NCBI GenBank assembly: GCA_038049695.1
Contig: CP142455.1
Span: 27,317,501 to 27,381,500 of the forward strand
Source of the DNA: Cinnamomum chago
Taxonomy: Eukaryota > Streptophyta > Magnoliopsida > Laurales > Lauraceae
Direction of reading: 5' to 3'
DNA length: 64,000 bases
Shown in pieces: positions 46,170-57,900 of the stretch. The notes under the pieces are model-generated. The model searched no databases. It worked only from the letters and a program-made list of their open reading frames with translations, and had not been told where the DNA came from. The number at the start of each line of letters is the position of its first letter. The first letter of the stretch is position 1. A program made the position numbers and the translations under genes.

Positions 46170-46601
46170 AAAGGGGGGGAGAGCATTCAAGTACTCAAAG
46201 ATCTCCTATTCTTCAAAGGGGGAGAGAGCATTCAAGTTCTCAAGAGGGGAAGAGAATGTCCAAGCTTCCTAAAGGGAGATGTTGTATGATCTTCTAAAGG
46301 GGGAGAGTGCATATCTTGCCAAAGGGAGAGAGAGGCATGGTCAAAAGGGGAGAGCAAATAGAAGAAAGAAAGCTTGGAGTTAAAGAAGATGCTTGGCCAT
46401 AGAGAGGAAGATGAAAAGAAAGTTTGAAGGATTATCAAGCACCAAGCATCAAGAAGAATGAAAGAAAAGAGCCCAAGAGCCTAAGCTAAGAGGAGGAGCA
46501 TCCAAGAAGAATTCAAGACTTGCCCAGCTTAGGGGGAGCTGAAGACTTAGTGTGTAATTTCAATTATGAGTAAGTTGCCATCAAATTGCAAAGGGGGAGA
46601 T
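46170..46601 (+). promoter_or_regulatory. Polypurine tract and upstream copies
   Basis: GCAAAGGGGGAGAT (46588-46601) directly precedes the 3' LTR and is the likely plus-strand primer. Similar AAAGGGGGAGAG runs occur at about 46168, 46218, 46241, 46255, 46298, 46320 and 46347. Confidence 0.85.
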
Positions 46602-48395
46602 TGTTAGGGATTTTGTATTTGCAATTTGATGGATGCATTATCATTCTAGCATCATTTGATTTACACACATATGCATTGATTTAAGAAATCTTGAAATCTT
46701 GTTTTCTACATGTATTGTTTTTAAAGAGTTGTAAAAGGATTGTTTTATGCATGTTTTGTTTTTAATCTTGGATGCATTGGTTTTAGAATCCAAACTCTTT
46801 TGAAAACCTAATTCTTTGTGCATTATATTTGGAAAATCATTTTGAGAATTTAGGTTTGAGCCTTGCATACATTCATCACTTTTAGAATCATTTTTGTATG
46901 CATTGTAATGTGAAAAGAGTTTTTAGAAATCAAGCAAGCCTTTGGTTTTAAAAGTTTTGAATCATTTTAGGCTTTTTATGTTTCATGTTTTAAAACTCTT
47001 AGAATGATTTAAAACATGTTTTTAAAGCTTGATTTAGTGACCAAAAGTTCCCTAGGAAAAAACCCTTCAATAAGCATTTTTTGGGAATTTTGGTCCCAGG
47101 ATATTGACTAGGAGGTCAACCTGGTGGTCAACCCGCAGTGTAGCAGGTCGACCGGCCAAGAGAACCCGGTCGACTGGCCACACTGCAGGATGGCCAGTTT
47201 CCTGAAGTGCCAACGGATCTTTTTATGACCGTTGTGTGTACCCGGTCGACCAACCTGTTACCAGGTCGACCGAGTAGACTAGCCGTTGGACTGTTTTTCA
47301 TTATAAAGTCCATTCTTTTCCCATCCTTTTGGGTGTTGATTAATGATCTTTTGAGACCATTTTGGAGCCAAAGAAAGGGGAAGAAGTTGGAAAGGCTAGA
47401 GGGCTTTTTGGAAATCAAATGCTTGACTTTTTATAAGGTACGTTTTACTAATATTTTGATTTCCATTAAAATGAAATCCATGCATGCTTAAATCTTTGTA
47501 TTTTCACTTATGCATGATTTCTAGAGATCTTTTGCAAACTCATTATCATCTTTGGAATATTAAGAATGGTTTGCAAACTCTCTTGACTAATTCACATGCT
47601 CTTAGACTTTAAATATTCATACAACTTGTTTAGTTCATTTCTTCAAAGTTGTGTGAATCTTTTATGTGATTAGTTTTAACTTCAATCACCTTTTTCTAAG
47701 CTTTGATTTTAAAATGCATCAAGCATTCATTTAAGAGCTTCACTTTTGAAATTGATTGAAGCAGAACATTCATACACTTGTGCACACACTTTAACTTGTT
47801 TTGGTGTATGTTTGTAATTTGATTTACACTTTCATATTAGCCTATTTAAGAGGCAACATAATTGTGCTTAAATTGTATCTCTTAGAGTGATCTTTTTTTA
47901 AGACACTTTCTTAGAGAAATCTTTATTGTGTAAAGGTTATTGCTTAGCCTTTAAAAGCATCTTGTAAAGGTTATTGCTTAGCCTTTAAAAGCATCTTCTA
48001 AAGGTTGTTGCTGAGCCTAGAAAAACAACTTTGTAAGGGTTATTGCTTAGCCTAAAAAAGCACATGAGAGGTTGTTGTTTAGCCTAGAAAAACAACATTG
48101 TAAGGGTTATTGCTTAGCCTATTAAAAAGCATAAATAATGGAAATTCGGTGGGGTGATTGGATCACAAGCCAGTAGTGGATGTAGGCATTGAGGCTGAAC
48201 CACTATAAACCTTTGTGTTGTGATGCTTGCTTTTGTGGTGATTGTTTATATTAGCTTCCGCATATTGTTTGATTAGTCATCACATGTGACTAGTTTATGT
48301 TAAGAAGTTAAAATTGGTCTTAATTGGTCATATTTGTAGCACACCCTATTCACCCCCCCCCCCCCCATCTAGGGTTAGGATCCCAAGGACTTTCA
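46602..48395 (+). mobile_element. 3' LTR of the Copia-like element
   Basis: Same ends and internal landmarks as the 5' LTR, with few substitutions and a shorter C run. It is followed by the second GTAGG copy and by the interrupted 172-bp repeat. Confidence 0.95.
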
Positions 48396-48400
48396 GTAGG

Positions 48401-48616
48401 AACTGACGGCTCGCAGATTGGACTCACGGTTAGGGAATTAGAGCCGGAAACCGACTCTTTTCCAACACTTAGGCTCGAAAACGTCCTCCCGGGGGTCCGG
48501 AACGGGAATCCGCGTCCGGAAAATTCGGAGACTGGCACAGGAGGTTCGCTCGGGGGTAGAGTAACATGTAGGAACTAACCGCTCGCAGATTGGACTCACG
48601 GTTAGGGAATTAGAGC
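48401..48616. repeat. 172-bp tandem repeat, right part
   Basis: Continues the unit broken at 39035: AACTGACGGCTCGCAGATTGG follows the duplicated GTAGG, and the next marker is near 48567, about 171 bp on. The array ends at GGGAATTAGAGCC. Confidence 0.95.
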
Positions 48617-48990
48617 CGATTTTGCTGACAATTTTTATAATTTATGTATATCTTTCGTTTATAATTTCATTAATTCAAGAGATACTAATTTTGTTTTTGT
48701 TTTTGTCATTGCAGATTGATGGACGCTTTCTGATCGGATGCACACTTTGGTGTTGTTTTGTTGTTTTTAGTTTATTTGTATATGTATATTGGACATTTTT
48801 ATTCGACTGTATTTTTATTAATTTAGACATTTTTATTCGAATGTATGTTTATTAATTGTACTGTTTATTTAAGGAGATGAATGATTTGATGAAGAATGGG
48901 GATGATTTTGTTTGGATGTATTATATTGTAGTATGAGTAGTTTTATTTTTTATTACAGGTGTATAAGCAGGTTTACAGGAAAATTTAAAT
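48617..48990. other. CACTA 2 interior before the right end, no gene seen
   Basis: A TTGTCATTGCAG acceptor-like site at 48704-48715 precedes a short open stretch (IDGRFLIGCTLW) that soon becomes T-rich. It could be the last exon of a lost CACTA gene, but nothing supports a product. Confidence 0.3.
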
Positions 48991-48994
48991 GAAA

Positions 48995-49689
48995 AACAAA
49001 AAAAGTCGATTTTAAAAAAATAATATACTTTCACCGAGGAAAATGAAAATTTCGTCGGTAAGGTATTTTTACCGACGAAAAAATAACGTCGGTAATTGAA
49101 TTTTGATTTTTTTTATTTTTCTTTTATTTTTACCGACGCACAAGAAAACGTCAGTAAAATATTTTTATTTTTATTTTTTTAATATTACCGACGAAAAACA
49201 ACATCGGTAATTGTATTTTGGTTTTTTTTTTCTTTTATTTTTACCGACGCACAAGAAAATGTCGGTAAAATATTTCTATTTTTATTTTTTTAATATTACG
49301 AACGAAAAAAAACGTCGGTAATTGTATTTTGATTTTTTTTTATTTTTCTTTTATTTTTACCGACGCACAAGAAAACGTCGGTAAAATATTTTTATTTCTA
49401 TTTTTTAATATTACGGACGAAAAAAAACGTCTGTAGAGTATTTTAATTGATTTTTTATATTTCTTATTAATTTTTCCGACGAAAAAAAACGTCGGTAAAA
49501 AATAAAAAAGCGTCGGTGAAAATTATAATTTTACCGACGAAAAATTAATTCGTCGGTAAGGCATTTTCTTGACACTTTTTTGCCGACGACTGCCCGACGA
49601 AGAGAAAAACGTCCGTAAAGGTTTTACCGACGTTTTTGGACTTTTAGCGACGAAAAAAAACATTGTTGAAGGTGTAATCTGTTGTAGTG
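48995..49689 (-). repeat. Right subterminal array of CACTA 2
   Basis: Repeated ACCGACG...CGTCGGTAA pairs, with three near-identical ~110-bp blocks (49120-49440) containing TTTTACCGACGCACAAGAAAA. It ends CTTTTAGCGACG ... GTTGTAGTG, the inverted counterpart of the left end. Confidence 0.9.
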
Positions 49690-49692
49690 AAA

Positions 49693-50804
49693 TTATAAAA
49701 TTTTCAAGTTTCCCATGGTTTTTAATCTAGTGGTGGGCTCACCTCCCATTGGAGTGAGATTTGGTGAGGTCCAATAAAAGATGAGGCCATATATTTTGAA
49801 TGGATTGGATTTTTTTTATCATATATGGTCTCAAATAATGAGTTTTCCAAATTGCCCACCTTGAAAATGGGGTTGTCTAAAAATGTCTTGCCATCTGCAG
49901 TTTGAGCGAGATGGGAAAGAGGACTATTAAGCTTATCACGTCCATTAGTATGAACATTCACTTCACTGTGAGTTACCCAAACATGCCGGCAGTATACTGG
50001 ATCGTTAGATTGACCATCCCTCTACTTTTAACAGTAAAAATTTATAGGCCGTTTGGTCAAAGAGTTAGGATGAGCTCGTCTCCATACACTGGTAGGGCCC
50101 ACTAAGATCTTGCCATCCCCCAGTATCATCCTTGTGTGGGCTCATTGCAAGGCATGCATAGAAGGTTCCATTCACACCGGGCGCACTGGATACGCGAATT
50201 GCTGTGGGGCCCACCTGAGAGGCCCACTAAGGTCAAGGGGCGGGGGAACACTTTATTTGGTTTGGGCCTCCCTATGTACAAAAATGAGCCACATTTAGTC
50301 AACTCAACTCCTTCATCAATATCCAACAATTTTCACATGTATAAAAAATTGACCCATCGATCCAACAAGAAGGCAGTCCATTCAGATTGGTGATTTGGTG
50401 GGCCCCGCCTGGGGATGGGAACAAGATGGATTCGAATATTTGGGTGGCCCTACCGTTGTGCAAAATTGCGGCTTACCTGTCATGCTAACTTCTTGGCCAA
50501 GAGCCAACAAGTTTCAATGGCTTTATATTTAGAAAAGAAAAATGGTAGTGAACCAACAATCCAATCCATTTAGATAGGTGCAGATGTTAGGATCCCGTCC
50601 GAATCGGGGTTCTCAGTTTTTCGCTCCACTCATATGGGTGATTAGGAGGAGCTCCCCAGGTGACGTGCACTGTAAAATCCGTGTCCACTGTGTGCACTAG
50701 ATCATTACAGAGCTTTAATTGGTGTCCTAGTTATGTTCCATTTATGGATTAGTGACGTGGATTAGTGACTTTTCTTTTCTCTCCCATTTTCTTTTTTTCT
50801 CTAG
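49693..50804. other. Intergenic sequence, no gene identified
   Basis: Several GTGGGGCCCACCTGA/GGGCCCACTAAG motifs (50090-50230, 50395) look like parts of a small DNA transposon, but no inverted ends were paired. Nothing else recognised. Confidence 0.4.
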
Positions 50805-51290
50805 TAATGCCAGAGATGGTGGAGATTCTGCCGGGGGCCATTTTACACGCAGAGACATCGAACGAGTGGACCGTTTTGGAAAGACAGCTTTACATTATGC
50901 CGCAGCTCTTGGCCATCCTACAATCCTTGTCGCACTTGTATCAGTGAACCCTTCTCTTGTTTATGTTGCTGATAACGACGACAACTCACCTCTACATATT
51001 ATTGGAAAACATGGCTGCCAGTTTCCAATGGTGAAAGATATACTTAGTTCTAACGCATGTGCAGCAGAGATTTTGGACCAACGGCCGAAACGAACTTCAC
51101 GTTACTGTGATGAATGGCAACCTGCCCATGCTAAAGTCCTTACTAGAATTGCCTGAGTTCAAGGTGCTGATAAATGAACCTGACAGTGATGGAAACACAC
51201 CCTTACATATTGCAGTAAAGATCCATGTCTAAAGAATGGTTACGGTTTTACTAAAAAACGGAGCTACGGGGAGAATCACTGATCGATCGG
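50805..51290 (+). pseudogene. Ankyrin-repeat gene fragment
   Basis: After TTTCTCTAG, an exon-like frame encodes VDRFGKTALHYAAALGHP and ADNDDNSPLHIIGKHG, two ankyrin repeats with TALH and SPLH cores. After a frame change come PEFKVLINEPDSDGNTPLHI and, past a TAA, MVTVLLKNGATG, a third and fourth repeat. This is typical of plant membrane ankyrin proteins of the ACD6 type, but no membrane part is present. Frameshifts and stops show it is dead. It is the only non-transposon-like coding relic outside the mobile elements. Confidence 0.7.
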
Positions 51291-52025
51291 CCTGAAATCA
51301 GGTCCCAATTAGGACCTGTCCGATGTTGGAAATAGGTGGGCCTCGTGGGTAGGTTTTGAAAACTTTTTGACCCACTTGACTCAGGGATCAACTATCCAGA
51401 AGGCTATAAAACTCGATCCAGGATCCATGTCCTCAATCTCATCCATCATGAACAACAAATAAACATATCAAGAAGATAGTACAGCAGCCAACAAGCATCC
51501 ATAAAAATCTACAACCTGCATGATGAACCCGATTTTTTTCTCTTTCCTCTCCTCTCCCCATCCGTCCTCGGGTTGCCGAGAGGAATCGAAATGGAAAGAG
51601 GAAAGGTGGAGAAAAAAGGGCATCTATATTTTTGAACGGGCATGCCAAATTTTCTATTCTAGTTGGAATTTAGAAACATTGATACGGAGATCCACCTTCG
51701 CAAGTAGAAAGGAAATCAACATTTTCTTAACTTTCCATTGCACACATATTTAAGAAAATAGACAGTTTTTTAAATGTCGTGAGAGGCGATTTTGTTTGCC
51801 GTGAGAGGCGATTTTATGCCGTAGGAGGCTATTTGTGCCATGAACGGCGATTTACAAATCTCATCAAAATGAAAGACAAGAATTGTGATTTTTTTGTCTC
51901 TTAAAAAAAAAAACAAAGTACGATAGAAAAGTAAGAAAAGGAAACTGACTTCTCAAGAGATCGTGGGGACTAGTTCAGATCGACGGTCGCAAGTCATGTA
52001 TGGACTTCTCCATCGTCCTTCAGAT
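51291..52025. other. Intergenic sequence with a short tandem repeat
   Basis: No gene seen. At 51776-51854 four units of about 20 bp, GYCGTGAGAGGCGATTTT-like, are arrayed head to tail. Confidence 0.5.
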
Positions 52026-53000
52026 TGTAACGCTTAATGCTTTGATTCTTTGGCTTGGCTTGGACTTCAGTTTTTTAGAGGATAAGGACCAAGGGAAGGT
52101 CCTATATCCAATGAAAAAAGAAGAGACGGGCTGAAGAGCCGCGTCTTAGCCATGTTGAGTAAGATAAGAGAAGGCTTTTCCTTGGAGAGGAGGAGGGGGG
52201 GGGGGGGGCGCACGGACTTTGATCACCTTTTGGTGTTTGTTGCAGTAGAGTTTCTTCTAATTTCTTCAGAGTAGCAGGGCTTCTGGATCTTGAGTTCAGA
52301 ATTCCGGGATTCTGTCTTGGCTTCAGGGATTTGGGATTCTTCCTTCTTGGAGTCACCTCCTTTTATAGGCATTTGGAAGCCTTTAGGTGGCTTTATCGGC
52401 TTTAATGTATTTAAAACCACATAATGGGAGGAGTTGCAAGTTTTTATTCTTTTGTTTTGTAACTCCTTTTTCTTGGCTTCTCATTGGCCGGTGGAGATAA
52501 TGGGCTTTTAATCGCCTTTAATCTCCATGGTGAGAGGAGTTTCATGGCTTTAATGCCATGATGGCTTTGACTTGTAACTTCCATTTCCTTGAATCTGATT
52601 GGGCTGTCCAAAATAATGAGTTAATGATCGCATTTAGTTGGGTCAATTAACAACATTAAGTGGTCGCCGAGGAGTTGAAGAGTCGCGGGCCATGCCGCGT
52701 TGTTTGGAATTCTTCTCGCGATGATCAACGATGGATCTTCATGTTGATCAATGTCGGATGATCATGCAATTTCAGATATTGGTTGATACCACCGGGCCGG
52801 TGACATCTATCTTGTCGATTTCTCGATCGATCGGACAGAAAGTGCACTTTCTTGGTCAGCCGGTTGGCGATCTTGGTGCGATCGATGACAATTTTATACT
52901 CTTAACGGCGGATCCGTGTGTTGACGAAGATCAGTCTTTTTCAAGCATCAAAAATCAGATTTTTAGGAAATCACAGGGGCTGGAACTCTCCTGAAGGAAA
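52026..53000 (-). mobile_element. Probable 3' LTR of element B, borders uncertain
   Basis: A minus-strand TATA box CCTATAAAAGGAGG (TATAAAA at 52361-52367) is followed in that direction by a leader-like region with a G/C run (52195-52208 on the plus strand). The outer end is guessed at 52026; the inner end was not found and may lie farther right among the tandem repeats. Confidence 0.4.
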
Positions 53001-53099
53001 TCTAACGAGAAGCCATGCAAAACCAGGCACAAAGTTTCCTATTTTTTTGGAAAAGTTAAAGACTTAGCCGCGCAGAGTTGCTGATTTTTGTCAAGAGTC

Positions 53100-53755
53100 G
53101 AAACCAGGTCAAACGATGTCGAAATGACCTGAAATTTGACGTGGAACTTCCGGAGTAGTAGATAGGACCAACCATGGGCTTTCGTTTGAGTTTTGAAGCC
53201 GATTGGGTTCCCGTCGCTGTTAGATTTGATTTCGCCATGAGGAAGGTGTCGCGCTTTGATGTGCGGTCAACCGATGTCTGATTGACTTGAAATTTGACAG
53301 GGATCCTATTGGAGTCATTTTGAGCTGATCCATTAGCTCCGATTTGGATGTCATGGTCCCGGGGTGCTCCGCTGTTGGTAGCCTTGATTTTCTTTTGGAG
53401 TGTCAGAGTCAAGTCAAACGTTGTCGGAATGACCTGAAATTTGACGTGCATCCCTTTTGAAGCATATTGAAGCTGCGCATGTGCTCCGTTTGATGAGTAA
53501 TGGCCTCGGTGGTTCTCGCTGCCGAGAACGTGGAGCCTTGATTTTCTTTCGGAGCATCGAAGTCGGGTCAAACGTTGTCGGAATGACCTGAAATTCGACG
53601 TGGAGCCTTTTGGAGGTATTTTGAGACCATCTGTAGGCTCTGATTGAAGTTTTGATGTATTCGACGCCGCCACAGCCAGGAGTGCCTGTTTGGCTGTTGG
53701 AAGAATGAAGTTAGGCCAAATGATGTCCTAATGACCCAAAACTTCATGTGAACTC
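53100..53755 (-). repeat. ~150-bp tandem repeat in element B
   Basis: The motif GTCAAACGTTGTCGGAATGA and relatives begin at about 53108, 53264, 53413, 53567 and 53714, 147-156 bp apart. The open minus-strand frame across it is repeat-driven. Confidence 0.85.
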
Positions 53756-54029
53756 CTCTTTTGGCTGTCTTGAAGGATCTATCAGTTTCCAAGTGATTCT
53801 GTCAAGATCTGACGCTTGAAGTAGCATTGCCCGTTTGTAGTAGGTGTTGCTTCATGTGGCCTTTTGATGTTGAAGAGGCAAAGTGACATTTTTGGTGGCA
53901 ACAAATACCCTCTCGAGGTACAACGACGAGTAGCTTTTGGAGTTGATGTGTCTCGAAGAGAAACTTGAAGGAGAGCAAAGTTTTGAAAATGACATGTGGG
54001 AGTTGGATTTGGATTTTGGATTTTGGGTT

Positions 54030-54275
54030 TTCCTTTTGATCTTGTGAACCTAAGGGCTTTATGCAGCACATCAGGCGATCAAGAAGGATTTTTGGTTTTT
54101 GACCTTGTGACCTAACGAGCTGTATGTGGCAGGTTAGGGGGTCAGGTTTTGATTTTTGGATTTTGACCTCGTGACCCAACAAGTTGTATGTGGCAAGTTG
54201 TGGGGTCGGGCTTTGGTTTTGACCTTGTGACCTAACGAGCTGTATGTGGCAAGTTGGGGGGTCAGGTTTGAATTT
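54030..54275 (-). repeat. ~60-bp tandem repeat in element B
   Basis: TTTTGACCTTGTGACCTAAC with GAGCTGTATGTGGCAAGTTG recurs at about 54032, 54098, 54163 and 54219. Confidence 0.85.
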
Positions 54276-54849
54276 TGTGGAATGTCAATTTCAAGATTTT
54301 GGCTTAATTTGGTTCATGAGGATGGTTTGGTTTTTTTTTTTTTTTTTTTTTGGAAACTCATGAGGCTTTCTTTCTTTTTTTTTTTTGAATGGTTCAATCG
54401 ACTCAAAAGAGGCATGGAACCATTTTATATGCTCTTGGTAAGGGGAATTTTTTTTTTAAAGGAAGCCCCTTTCAGTGCCTAGGTGGTCAAACCTGACTCA
54501 TGTGGGCTAGCCCATGGGACCTTAAGCTTTTAAAGATGGCTTAGATCTCCATGGTGTCATTTTGTAAAGAATATCTAAAAATATCTCTTTTAGATAGAGA
54601 ACATCTAAAAATAATCTTACTTGGAGAGAATCTCTTATGTTTCCTTTCTTTTGGGAGAGATTTTCTCAAAGTATCTCTTTTTGGGAGAGAATATTTTTCA
54701 TTCCCTTTCTTTTTGGAGAAAATTTCTCAAAGAATCTTCTCTTTGGGAGAGAATATCTCTAATCTCTTTTTTGTTTTTGGAAGGTTGCTAATTTTTAGCA
54801 CTTACCTCCTTTCTTTTCTCCTTGTTTCCTCTTTTGATTTGCTCTCTTC
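54276..54849. other. Upstream region of the antisense gene in element B
   Basis: T-rich runs (54326-54390) and repeated GGGAGAGAATATCTC-like segments (54590-54770). No coding frame; it is where promoter elements of the antisense gene would lie. Confidence 0.4.
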
Positions 54850-54857
54850 TATAAAAG
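54850..54857 (+). promoter_or_regulatory. TATA box of the antisense gene in element B
   Basis: TATAAAAG lies 133 bases before the first ATG (54983), with a CT- and CTTC-rich leader between. This mirrors the arrangement in element A. Confidence 0.55.
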
Positions 54858-54982
54858 CAAGAGGAGATTGGATCTTTGCTTCTTTGCTTTCTTTCTTTGC
54901 AAGAGTCTTCAAGAGTGCTCCAAGATCAATAATTATTCTTCTTCTTCAAAGATCTTCAAGCTTTTCTTCTTCTTCTCCATCA

Positions 54983-57900
54983 ATGGCTTCAAGTAAGTTA
55001 TCTTCCTTCACAAGAAATTTCCATTGTGGAAGTAGAATCCTTTCCTTTTCTTTTCTTTTCTTCTTCTTCTTTTTCTTTTCTTCTCTTTTTTTTCCACTTG
55101 TTTTCTTTTTTCTTTTTTTTTCACGTACTGTTTTTTTTTTTTTACATTTTTTTTCTTTTTTTATTGGTTGTACAGACAGGTCCGTACGGACCTGGCCATA
55201 CTGCCACGTGGCAGTGGGTCACGGCCTGCTGCCCAAGTTTTTTTTTTGAAACTTCTCTCTCTTCTTTTTTTTGTTTCTCGTTTTTTGCTCACTATGATAT
55301 TGAGGTTTATGCACCATGATGATGAGATTTTATGCATTTCAAGATGTTCATGCATATTTGTTTCTTTCTTTTCTTTTTTTGATGCATCAAGATAAGAGGC
55401 TAGAATCTCTAGGTCAAGTCAACATGAATTTTGACTTTGACAAAGTTTGATTGGTTTTGATCAAGTTGGGTTGGAATTGGTCAAACTTTGGTCAGAGTTT
55501 TCCTAGCATCTAAGGCATGATGATTTTTGGATGCATGCTTTTTACTAAATTGATTGGGAGCATGATGACGCATACCTAGAAATCTTTTGCAAGTTTTGGG
55601 ATTTGGAGCTCGTAGCGATGTTGAGCCATTTCCTAATCTTGCCGGATTTTGAGGGGTTTTGCAAGTTTTGGAGTTTGGAGCTCGCAGCGATGTTGAGCCC
55701 TTCTTCAAGCTTTCTATCTTTTTCAGGATGTTTCCTTTTCTTCGAAATTGTCCCGGAATCATGCCAAAATTTCGCTAGAATTTTTCTTAGCAAAATTCTG
55801 TCACTTTAATGGTTGGTTTTTTTTCTTTTCCATCCTTTTGCAGGTAGTTCCTCCAGAACGAACAAGGGCAAAGAGCCTGCTACTGATGTGCCTCGTCGAT
55901 CTACCAGGTCTCCTAATGTGGCCGTACATCAGGCCTAGGAGAAGGTCTAGATTGTGGAGAGAAACCTGGAAGAGTGTGACTCCCTCAACCGCGATGAGAT
56001 GAGACATCAATTGATCGCTCTCAAGGATGAGGAGTTCTACAGAATTATGGTAAGCAATCGTCCCTGGGTCATGGACGATCAGAGCGTTGTGCCCAAACCT
56101 ACCTTCTTCTTTGGCGATGCAGTCCCTAATGACTTGACATACCAAAGAAGGTGTTTTCAGTTCTCTTACACAGCTGGTGGTGAGGAGAGAACTATTTCTA
56201 CCTGGTCAACTTTGGATCGGACTGTGTCGATCATGAGTCTTTCTCCCACGTGTCCTAAGAGGGAGGATCCTCCAAGCTGGGTGAAGAGGACCAATGTGAT
56301 AAAGACCGGGGTTTTTGTTGGCGGTCCTTCCGGATATGCGGAGAAGTCGCTTGTCCGTATGGACATGTTGATGCCCTCCAGTGGCTACCAAGGTTCCGAC
56401 CATCTGTCGGTCAATTTGAGACCGATTGGCTTTGGTGTTTTTCAAGGTGACGGCAGCAGTTGGATGAAGCCTTTTTGACTTCATGGCCGTTTCAGTGCTG
56501 ATTCGAGCTGGGAATCATGGACTGATCACACCCTGCAGGTTGGTGGAGCCATTTTGAAGGAGGTCGGGATCTTCGATGCGGCTCGCGCTTTTTGGAAGAC
56601 CGTGGTTTTCTCCGATGAGGTCTTTATGGCCACGCTAGAGTCGTTCCTTTCATAAACCAACACCTTCATTGTGACGAACGATGAGATTGGTTTTACTTTG
56701 AAGGAACTAAGTGTCATCACCGGATTGCCTATCATTGGAAAATTCTATGAGGAGTTTATGCCTATCAACAGCGTTCTTGAGGAGCAGTCTGAAGAGTTTA
56801 GGCTCCTGTACTTTCAGCTCGTCTCCTTCTATGATTTTTTGAAAGAGAAGGAGGGCTCGAAAGTCTGGTGTAACAGTTGGAAGAACTGTAGCTCCAACTT
56901 CTTTGACAACGGAGAGTCTTCTGATGGTATGGCCCAAGATGCTAGGGCCAAGAACCCAGGTTCGAAGAAAGTCTCCATTATGCGAGATGACTTGAAGAAG
57001 TTCTTCGAGAGTACGGACGCCATTTGTTCTGACATTTCATTGTGAAGAGATCTCGCTGTTTACCTCACTAATTGGTTGGGTGAGGCTGTTTTTACTGGAG
57101 GAGATGGAACACACATCAGGCCGCATTGTATTTTTCCGGCTTGTCAGATGGCGTTCGGAGAGCGGTTGGCTTTGGTGCCGGCTCTTTACTCCTACTTGTG
57201 TACTGAACTGCAGGCTGTTGCTTTCTTGGTTTGGCTTGCGCTCCCTATGAACAGGGTATTTTCAACCCATATTTTCTATTTGTGGTATGTTTACCACTAT
57301 CTCGGCTTCCACCGATTAGGAGTTGCATGGGATGATGACCTTTTCATGATTTGGTTGGCTAGAGGAATAGCCGTTAACGAATCTCTTTTGTCTGCCCGTT
57401 TCAGGATCCGATGGTTCAGGGATGTCGAGATCGGGCAATCTTCGGTGAAGCTTTCTCTAGGTTTGCAGAAGAAGGCTTTCAACTTTGGTGCCTCCCGTGA
57501 TTCCACCAGGGCGGGGTCGGGAAGACATTACTCCTTTGACCAATGCAGAAAAGGGGTGGCTTTTTAACATACGTGTTGGTACGATGGTGTACCAGAGACA
57601 TCTTTTTGTTTATATCCAGCAGTATGTTCCCTCGAGTTTCGGGCTGCAGTTGGGCTTCTCTCAAGGCGTTGTTGGAGCACCTTCGAGCATGGTGAAGCGC
57701 TTTGGAGGTTTACAGGATGGAAGGAATGCATGGGCCTTTTACAGTGCGGAGGACACTGCCGCCATGATTTCCTATCCTGAGTTGCCCACCTTCCAGACTG
57801 TTGGCTTTACGAAATGGTTTGCGGAAAGCTTTTCAGTGTACCGGGGGCTTTCCAAGAAAGAGCTTAATGTCAAGCAATCTCCTGGGAAGGGTCTTGGCAG

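Larger units (their letters stand above)
39036..48395 (+). mobile_element. Copia-like LTR retrotransposon with gag only
   Basis: LTRs at 39036-40852 (1817 bp) and 46602-48395 (1794 bp) are highly similar. The flanking 5-bp duplication GTAGG (39031-39035, 48396-48400) is perfect. The primer binding site, a gag-like gene and a polypurine tract are present. No protease, integrase, RT or RNase H motif is visible, so it is a non-autonomous derivative. The insert interrupts the 172-bp repeat. A solo LTR of the same family lies within its gag. Confidence 0.95.
28152..49689. mobile_element. CACTA element 2, non-autonomous and heavily nested
   Basis: The ends CACTACAACA (28152-28161) and its complement (49680-49689) are inverted, and the 3-bp flanks are AAA on both sides (28149-28151, 49690-49692), fitting a CACTA target duplication although AAA is weak in AT-rich DNA. 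Both ends have matching arrays of ACCGACG/CGTCGGT motifs. No transposase exons were found inside. Its interior holds a CT microsatellite, a TAF9-like exon, a LINE, a 172-bp tandem repeat and a Copia-like element; the latter two mobile elements account for about 15 kb. Confidence 0.8.

Noticed and set aside
28152-49689. Possibility of a CRISPR-like array in the ACCGACG/CGTCGGT repeats
   Set aside because: Motifs are 7 bp, alternate in orientation and sit at transposon ends in a plant genome; they are CACTA subterminal repeats.
53056-54182. Minus-strand frames of 126-205 codons
   Set aside because: They follow the ~150-bp and ~60-bp tandem repeats of element B and show repeated, non-protein-like blocks.
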